DNA from: Leptospira sp.
Lineage (GTDB): Bacteria; Spirochaetota; Leptospiria; Leptospirales; Leptospiraceae
NCBI GenBank assembly: GCA_020831715.1
Contig: JAFIGA010000245.1
Coordinates: forward strand, 1-41,359
Reading direction: 5' to 3'
DNA: 41,359 nucleotides
Position 1 is the first letter of the stretch. Each line of letters begins with the position of its first letter. The notes under the pieces were generated by a model. The model saw only the letters and a program-made list of their open reading frames with translations, made no database searches and was not told the DNA's origin. This document shows positions 35,513 to 41,359 of this stretch, in pieces. The position numbers and the translations under genes were made by a program.

Positions 35513-35578
35513 TTTCCCCCTTGCGAACGTATGTGAGCACCCCAATGCCGACAATTCCCAAGGAGGAGGCACCCCACA

Positions 35579-35600
35579 GTTGCTTGCAACTCCCCTGAAA
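35579..35600 (-). repeat. GCTTGC hairpin repeat, partial copy 3
   Basis: On the minus strand TTTCAGGGGAG is followed by a GTTGC/GCAAC hairpin with a 2-base loop. The G-run box is as in copies 1 and 2; the stem is shorter. It lies about 33 bases after the prmC stop. Confidence 0.45.
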
Positions 35601-35632
35601 TTCTTATTATCTTCATAGACATTTTAAAGGAA

Positions 35633-36556
35633 CTATAAATATCCTTTCAAAAATCTTTCCTTTCCGGATAGATCCTTAACTACTTCAGTTTTCCAGCCTA
35701 GGTTTTCTGCGATTTTTACAAGATCATCCATCTTGAGAGGATTGGTTTCCATCCAGAGATAGCCTGTTTCAATAAGATGTGCTTTTGCTTGCATGAGTAG
35801 TCGCATATGAAATGCATCAAAGTCTTCCACTACCAGAGCCAATCTTGGTTCTTTTAATACTTCAGGACTGAGTGAAGATTCTTCCTCCTTTAGCACATAA
35901 GGTGGATTCGATAGAATCAAATCATATTTTTCCTCTTCAGGTAGGGAAGACAGCAAATCAGACTCTATAAATTTGGATTCTTCCAAGATTTCATCACGAT
36001 TGTGCTTTGTGAATAGTTTGCTCGCATTGATTCTGGTTATATCTAAAGCATCATTGGAAACATCAACGAAATGTATCTGAGTCTTGGAAGATTTATTTTC
36101 CAGAGCAAAACTAATCCCAATACAGCCGGAGCCGCAGCAGAGATCCAAAACCTTGATATGTTCTTTTCCGATTTCATCTGAGCTTTCCGGGGAACTGAAT
36201 TTTTCTTGGGATGGAAGATTTTTCAGTGCATAGTCAACCAATTCTTCGGTTTCCGGTCTGGGAATGAGTACCCTTTCATCAACAGTAAAATCGTAACCAA
36301 AGAAATTCTTAGTAGCCAATAGGTAGGCTGTTGGTGTAAATTCGGCTCTTTTTTTTATGAGGCTTCTGTATTCTTCTCTTTGTTTTTCTCCCAACTCCAT
36401 GTCGAATTTCGTATAAAGTTGAATCCTGGAGAACTTCAAAATATGGGAAATGAGAAGTTCAGCTTCGAGCCGGGGTGAGGGAATGCCTTTTTTGGTAAGA
36501 AATTCGGTGGATTTCTGAATATAGTAGAGGAGTGAATGATTTTCAGGTTGAGTCAC
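35633..36556 (-). CDS. prmC: peptide chain release factor N5-glutamine methyltransferase
   Basis: 307 residues, a little longer than usual. It methylates the Gln of the GGQ motif in RF1/RF2 using SAM. N-terminal helical domain (~1-90), linker with VLIPRPETEELVDY, SAM site VLDLCCGSGCIGIS and catalytic LSNPPYV. The central part has an extra Ser/Glu-rich stretch (PSQEKFSSPESSDE) before the SAM motif. In many bacteria prmC follows prfA, but prfA is not here. It lies 62 bases downstream of tRNA-Arg on the same strand. Confidence 0.93.
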   Translation of the reverse strand: MTQPENHSLLYYIQKSTEFLTKKGIPSPRLEAELLISHILKFSRIQLYTKFDMELGEKQREEYRSLIKKRAEFTPTAYLLATKNFFGYDFTVDERVLIPRPETEELVDYALKNLPSQEKFSSPESSDEIGKEHIKVLDLCCGSGCIGISFALENKSSKTQIHFVDVSNDALDITRINASKLFTKHNRDEILEESKFIESDLLSSLPEEEKYDLILSNPPYVLKEEESSLSPEVLKEPRLALVVEDFDAFHMRLLMQAKAHLIETGYLWMETNPLKMDDLVKIAENLGWKTEVVKDLSGKERFLKGYL

Positions 36557-36618
36557 AATAGTAAGGTTAAATTATAAAAATTTATGCTTGCATAATTCCA
36601 ATGAAATGCAAAAATTCT

Positions 36619-36691
36619 TGCCCCCGACAGGCCTCGAACCTGTGCGCATAGTTTAGGAAACTAATGCTCTATCCACCTGAGCTACGGGAGC
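36619..36691 (-). tRNA. tRNA-Arg (anticodon CCT)
   Basis: 73 bases. Acceptor stem GCTCCCG/CGGGGGC, D arm GCTC/GAGC, anticodon loop TTCCTAA giving CCT (reads AGG), T arm ACAGG/CCTGT with TTCGAGG loop. CCA is not encoded. The anticodon stem has a T-T mismatch at its outer pair. The 5' end is directly next to the TAA stop of the Crp-like gene, with no spacer, so it is probably cut from that gene's transcript by RNase P. Confidence 0.93.
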
Positions 36692-37333
36692 TTAGTTTTT
36701 TCTCTTCTGATTTACGATTCTTTGGAAGTCGTTGATATTGTGAATAATTATTTTGTCCGGATAGAGGTCGATCTTTCCATTTTTCACATATTGATTCAAG
36801 ACTTTCTGAACTTCGCCGACAGGCTGAGCACACCAATTGGCAATGTCTTCTACTGTGGATTGTAGAATAATTTCATGGAAGCTATCACTGGGATGATTCT
36901 TTTCATGGAGCATGAGAAATACATCGGCAATTTTACCCAAAATATCATCCATGAGAAGGATCATGAGCCTACGTTTGGCATCATAGATTCGTATGGAAAA
37001 TATATTCAAGAGCTTCATAGCAAGAGCAGGGTTCTTGGTCATTAGCATTTCGAAGTTAGCTCTATTAAAATTGAGTGCCTTGACTTCATTGACAGCGATT
37101 GCCGTTGCTGACCTGGGTTGCTCTTCGAGTATAGCCATCTCACCCAAAATATCACCCGACTCCAAAACATCCAAAGTCTTAATAGAGGACCCGACCGTTT
37201 TAGTAATCTTTACTTTGCCTTCTTTAATCAAATAGAAATCATTTCCAGGCTCAAATTCACAAAATAAAATTTCATTGGGTTGGAAAACCTTCCCGAATTT
37301 ATCGAACATGGCTTCCAGCATTTGGTCGTTCAT
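36692..37333 (-). CDS. Crp/Fnr-family regulator
   Basis: 213 residues. Cyclic-nucleotide-binding barrel (~10-115) with the phosphate cassette [17 protein letters not shown] (Arg and Thr of the cAMP site kept), a dimerisation helix (~118-145) and a C-terminal winged helix (~150-210) with [20 protein letters not shown]. No Fnr-type cysteines at the N-terminus, so an effector such as cAMP is more likely than oxygen sensing. The ATG abuts the stop of the upstream cNMP/TPR gene (TAAATG). Confidence 0.85.
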   Translation of the reverse strand: MNDQMLEAMFDKFGKVFQPNEILFCEFEPGNDFYLIKEGKVKITKTVGSSIKTLDVLESGDILGEMAILEEQPRSATAIAVNEVKALNFNRANFEMLMTKNPALAMKLLNIFSIRIYDAKRRLMILLMDDILGKIADVFLMLHEKNHPSDSFHEIILQSTVEDIANWCAQPVGEVQKVLNQYVKNGKIDLYPDKIIIHNINDFQRIVNQKRKN

Positions 37334-38386
37334 TTAGCCCAACTCCTTGAGTTTGTTTTTAGCAGTGGAGGTCATTGAATCATCTGCAGGTGGAAGCATA
37401 GTTACCTTGGAATAGAGAGCCTTCGCTTTCCCCTTATCTCCCATACCTTCAGCCGATACGGCTAAATGAAATATCGCTTCTTTTAGAAAAGTTCCTTTCG
37501 GGAAGTTTTTCACATAACCGCTTAATGTGGCAAATGCTTTGTCAAATTCATTTTTCTTATAATGTATAACGCCAAGTTGGTAATTAGCCTTTTCAATTGC
37601 CTTTTCATCATCTTGGGTTGTACTGTCTTCTCTTGTCACCAAGGATTTTAGAATGGTTTCTGCTTCACCATATTTTTCAGCATTGATTAGGGTTGTTGCC
37701 TTTTGAGATTGACCGGGAATGGAGTTTGGATCAGCGGGAGCTGCTTCTTGTTTGGTTTCGGAAGCCGGAGTTTTTAACATCTCTTGCAATTTGGTTCTTG
37801 CACCACCTGCTTCTGCTTTGTATTCCAACGGGGGTATATTGATGGGGAAGGGTGAATTCTTACTAGCTGAGTCCAATAGGTCTTTCGCCCTGGAAGCGTA
37901 GGTTCCTTGTGGATAATGTTCTAGATATTTTCCAAAGGCATAGGCTGCATGGTCATAGTTTCCATTTTTATAGAAAACTTCTGCTACATTCATCAACTCG
38001 AATGCTGCATTTTTAACTTCACCTTCACCCAAAATCTCACGGAGCTGTCTGTGAACTTGACGCAATTGACTGGAGAACACCTTCAACATCTTAATAATTA
38101 AATGTGTTTTATTCGATACAAATCGTTCGAATTCTCCAACCTTAAATACTAATATTGTAGCATCACCCAAGACTTGAGCGGTCTCTTCTCTGGGATATTT
38201 ACCCAGGGCAGATTTAACCCCAAAAAATTCTCCCAATCTAACATCTTCTTTTAATTCATTGCCATTCACAGATGTGAATGTAAGTATCACTCTCCCTTTT
38301 TGGAGTACATAGATATCTTCCGCTTTATCTTTTTCAAAGTAGATTATAGAGCCGTTTTTATAGTTTCTTACGATCGGACCAGCCAA
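37334..38386 (-). CDS. cyclic-nucleotide-binding / TPR protein
   Basis: 350 residues from a TTG at 38386 with GAGGG 7 nt upstream. Cyclic-nucleotide-binding barrel (~10-118) with GEFFGVKSALGKYPREETA as phosphate cassette, then a helical linker, TPR-like repeats (~128-170 and ~230-345) separated by a Pro/Ala/Lys-rich stretch (~175-225). There is no DNA-binding domain. It may act as an effector-sensing scaffold that works with the Crp-like protein encoded next. Confidence 0.8.
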   Translation of the reverse strand: MAGPIVRNYKNGSIIYFEKDKAEDIYVLQKGRVILTFTSVNGNELKEDVRLGEFFGVKSALGKYPREETAQVLGDATILVFKVGEFERFVSNKTHLIIKMLKVFSSQLRQVHRQLREILGEGEVKNAAFELMNVAEVFYKNGNYDHAAYAFGKYLEHYPQGTYASRAKDLLDSASKNSPFPINIPPLEYKAEAGGARTKLQEMLKTPASETKQEAAPADPNSIPGQSQKATTLINAEKYGEAETILKSLVTREDSTTQDDEKAIEKANYQLGVIHYKKNEFDKAFATLSGYVKNFPKGTFLKEAIFHLAVSAEGMGDKGKAKALYSKVTMLPPADDSMTSTAKNKLKELG

Positions 38387-38406
38387 TTCATTCCCTCATT
38401 GTCTAT

Positions 38407-39636
38407 TTATTCTATGATCGGCAAAAATGCCAAATCCTTTTTATATCCTAAGGCAATCCGTATGCTTTTTAGTAATTTTTTCGGACTTCCAACTACTAAT
38501 TTAAGATTTTGATCGGATAAACTCACTTTTTCCAATTTTTCCCCTAAATCTTCGACTAAACCTTCCAATCTATGATCAGCAAGAACAATTCGACCCTCTT
38601 TACTGAGAACTACAATATCCTCCGATCGAGCTTGGATGAGGTTTTCGTATGGATCTTCATGATTTTTTTTCAAAATCAATAGATCTGCAGATTTCCCTTT
38701 TTCTATGGAACCTAAAATTTTGTCGAGTTTGAGTGCCTTAGCCGGATTTTCTGTAACCATTTTGAAAATTTCTTGAGAACTTAGTGTATAACCAAATTTT
38801 TCTTGAAACAACTTCTTCGCAGCTTTCATCTCGCCAAATAAATCACCGGAACCGCATAGGCTCAGATCCGTTCCCAAAGATACAGGAATCTTTGCTTCTA
38901 GAAATCCGGCTATAGGGGGGATTTCTCTAAATAAGTTCCAATTTGAGTTTGGGCACCAAACCATATTAGCCTTAGAGGAAATAATTTTTTGAATTTCTTT
39001 TTTTCCAAATGGGACTCCATGAACAAGAACAGAATTTTCACCTAGCGCACCCAATTTTTCCAGTAGTCGCAAAGAATCTTTGGATTCTTCATCGATACCT
39101 TCTCCAATATGTGTAACATAGGGTATATTTTTTTTAACAGCATTTGCATATTCAAGAGCCGGTCCATCTCCCCATCCCAATGAATAGGTTCCTATGCTAT
39201 GAGATAGTGAGTAATCCTTTAAAATTCGAATCGGCATAGAATCGCGATAGGAATTGGCAACAAAATGAGGAATATGATCCATCACAGTTGTTGTCCCACC
39301 AAAAAGATTCTTGTAGGATCCAAGTTCATAAAGTTCTCGGATATCCAATGTTTGTCTCTCGGAAAAAATCAAAGATGATTTGAGAGTGTTGTCCCAGGAC
39401 AACCAGCTTAAATAAGGACTGTTAGTTAAGACAGAAGGAGAGTAAGAACCAATCAAATGATCGTGAGCATTGATCAGAGCAGGATAAACGTAAAGATCTT
39501 CTCCGGATAGAACAGGACAATGGGAAGCGGATTCTGATTTATCTGTGGATTCGATTTTTCCGTTTTTTATAATAATATTTCCGGTATCCAATCCCTTGGA
39601 TGAAACAATATTCGCATTTTGTATTTCCCATTCCAT
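38407..39636 (-). CDS. metal-dependent amidohydrolase (cytosine/guanine deaminase-like)
   Basis: 409 residues. Composite N- and C-terminal beta sandwich around a TIM barrel. Metal ligands: His58 and His60 in NAHDH, His176 in THIGEG, His206 in LVHGV, Asp257 in SLGTDLS. These fit the cytosine deaminase/atrazine hydrolase branch of PF01979. Substrate is unknown (a deaminated or hydrolysed nucleobase or related compound). It lies 20 bases before the cNMP/TPR gene and 15 after the LysM gene. Confidence 0.82.
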   Translation of the reverse strand: MEWEIQNANIVSSKGLDTGNIIIKNGKIESTDKSESASHCPVLSGEDLYVYPALINAHDHLIGSYSPSVLTNSPYLSWLSWDNTLKSSLIFSERQTLDIRELYELGSYKNLFGGTTTVMDHIPHFVANSYRDSMPIRILKDYSLSHSIGTYSLGWGDGPALEYANAVKKNIPYVTHIGEGIDEESKDSLRLLEKLGALGENSVLVHGVPFGKKEIQKIISSKANMVWCPNSNWNLFREIPPIAGFLEAKIPVSLGTDLSLCGSGDLFGEMKAAKKLFQEKFGYTLSSQEIFKMVTENPAKALKLDKILGSIEKGKSADLLILKKNHEDPYENLIQARSEDIVVLSKEGRIVLADHRLEGLVEDLGEKLEKVSLSDQNLKLVVGSPKKLLKSIRIALGYKKDLAFLPIIE

Positions 39637-39651
39637 TAGTCATTTCCTTCT

Positions 39652-40272
39652 TTATAGTATATAGGGCAGTGGGTCTACAGGTCTATCCTGAAGGGATAGT
39701 TGGAAGTAGAGGCCATTTTTTTTTTCAGTCAATCCGATTTTTTGCCCCGGAGAAATATTCTGCCCTTCGTTCACAAGTATCTTTCCAATATTTCCATAGA
39801 CAGAATAATATCCACCGAAGTGTTCCAAAACAATATAATTTCCATAACCATCCATATAATCAATTGTGACAACCTTCCCACCACGAGACGCCATCACGCC
39901 AATAGGAACGGATGTTTTTCTGAATGATACTCCTTTGTGAGGCGCATAACTTAGACCGGAAAATTTTCTATCAATTGAAACTCTTTTTTCCAGGGGAAAT
40001 TGAAAATAGGCTTTTACCTGAGAAGCCGGGGCATTGGGAGAACTGTATTTTGTTGGGATTTTGAGAATTTCTCCCGTATAAAGCGAAGGGTTCTTTTTTT
40101 TATCCGGATTCAAACTGTACAATTCGTTAATCGTAACTTTAAACTTTCGTGCAACTTGATAGAGGGAGTCGCCCTTGCTAACTTTATAGGATTTCCAAGA
40201 GGCGATCTCGGAATACAATGGTAAGTTGCAAATTATAAATATAGCAATTAATATGAATCTATAGCTTCCCAA
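39652..40272 (-). CDS. LysM protein with degenerate LytM (M23-like) domain
   Basis: 206 residues from a TTG at 40272. Signal peptide (~1-21), LysM domain (~28-74) with YKVSKGDSLYQVARKF, and an M23-like domain (~95-206). Catalytic motifs are changed: HxxxD reads HKGVS (Ser116 for Asp), the YxHL block reads YGNIG (Asn161), and HLHFE reads GLYFQ. With zinc ligands missing it should not cut peptidoglycan. EnvC and NlpD are known degenerate LytM proteins that switch on cell-wall amidases, and the LysM plus LytM layout is like NlpD. It would act in the periplasm. Confidence 0.82.
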   Translation of the reverse strand: MGSYRFILIAIFIICNLPLYSEIASWKSYKVSKGDSLYQVARKFKVTINELYSLNPDKKKNPSLYTGEILKIPTKYSSPNAPASQVKAYFQFPLEKRVSIDRKFSGLSYAPHKGVSFRKTSVPIGVMASRGGKVVTIDYMDGYGNYIVLEHFGGYYSVYGNIGKILVNEGQNISPGQKIGLTEKKNGLYFQLSLQDRPVDPLPYIL

Positions 40273-40328
40273 TTGTAAATTCGTCCTACATCATTATTTT
40301 CGGAAATCTATCAGCCCATATATAGAAA

Positions 40329-40369
40329 GAGCCTCGCTTTTTTCGGGAATTCCTCAAAAAGAAAGGCTC
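40329..40369 (-). terminator. terminator hairpin downstream of EF-G gene
   Basis: GAGCCT (40329-40334) pairs with AGGCTC (40364-40369), with inner CTTTTT/AAAAAG pairing. On the minus strand the stem is followed by TTTCTATAT. It lies between the EF-G gene and the LysM gene and probably ends the EF-G transcript. Confidence 0.6.
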
Positions 40370-40374
40370 GCAAA

Positions 40375-40422
40375 CCCTGCCTTACTCTTAACTACCAATA
40401 AAAACCGGCAGTGTAAGCAGGG
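40375..40422 (-). other. second hairpin downstream of EF-G gene
   Basis: CCCTGC (40375-40380) pairs with GCAGGG (40417-40422), extended by TTAC/GTAA after one bulged base; loop of about 25 bases. No U-run follows directly, so it may guard the 3' end of the transcript together with the hairpin at 40329-40369. Confidence 0.5.
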
Positions 40423-40453
40423 ATGAAATCTTATGGATTCAAAAGAAAATCTT

Positions 40454-41359
<906 letters not shown>

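Larger units (their letters stand above)
34921..35632. other. gene-free region carrying dispersed repeats
   Basis: 712 bases between uvrC and prmC with no credible gene. It holds copies of all three modules seen in 1-641 but in opposite orientation and different order: the GCTTGC hairpin (34954-34995), the long repeat (35123-35272), the variable hairpin (35317-35378), plus two partial copies (35469-35512, 35579-35600). It also has an ACTCAGTGAACTCGGTG segment at about 35441 and a GAACGTATGTGA segment near 35525 that resembles GAACGTAAGTGA at 35314. Confidence 0.8.

Noticed and set aside
34921..35632. CRISPR array
   Set aside because: Repeats are of different kinds and spacing, not regular direct repeats with unique spacers, and no cas genes are present.

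Overview
The window looks like chromosomal DNA of a spirochaete of the genus Leptospira (Leptospiraceae). Evidence: AT-rich sequence; many short lipoproteins with the relaxed spirochaetal lipobox (..INC, ..LNC, ..NSC); a DUF1577-type protein, a family I know from Leptospira; and an EF-G of the spirochaetal/mitochondrial-like type. Species cannot be fixed by reading. No phage, transposase, CRISPR array or rRNA is seen.

Layout. 1-641 is a gene-free repeat region. 642-3206 (minus): a large lipoprotein and a lipase-fold protein that has lost its catalytic residues. 3273-5361 (plus): small exported protein, eukaryotic-type UDP-glucose pyrophosphorylase, Cys-rich lipoprotein. 5358-13645 (minus): a tightly packed nine-gene surface module, in transcription order two look-alike lipoproteins, a third lipoprotein, a TonB-dependent receptor, a translationally coupled Cys-rich lipoprotein, ExbB, ExbD, TonB, and a secreted papain-fold protein with four FN3-like repeats but no catalytic Cys or His. 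13754-15649 (plus): polytopic GT-C-like membrane protein. 15687-29516 (minus): a long co-directional run: DUF1577/PilZ-like protein, small membrane protein, ECF sigma factor, two further small membrane proteins, PhoB/PhoR-type two-component pair, argJ, a PP2C-like pseudophosphatase overlapping an active-looking PP2C phosphatase, M50-like membrane peptidase, UDP-glucuronate decarboxylase, a lone transhydrogenase domain I, and a NodB deacetylase lipoprotein. 29585-34920: aat, lipoprotein, DUF962 protein, small zinc-finger protein, an RlmD/TrmA-family RNA methyltransferase and uvrC. 34921-35632 is a second gene-free repeat region. 35633-41359 (minus): prmC, tRNA-Arg(CCT), Crp-like regulator, cNMP-binding/TPR protein, amidohydrolase, LysM/degenerate-LytM protein and the 3' part of an EF-G gene.

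The most unusual points are: (i) the nine-gene TonB module, in which a complete energising complex is co-encoded with its receptor, four lipoproteins and a large inactive-looking protease-fold adhesin-like protein; (ii) four separate proteins that keep an enzyme fold but lack its catalytic residues (lipase, papain, PP2C, LytM); and (iii) two gene-free regions about 34.5 kb apart that carry homologous repeat modules in inverted orientation, including a hairpin family whose stems differ in sequence but keep pairing.

All coordinates and residue statements come from reading the sequence. Family assignments rest on recognised motifs, not on searches.
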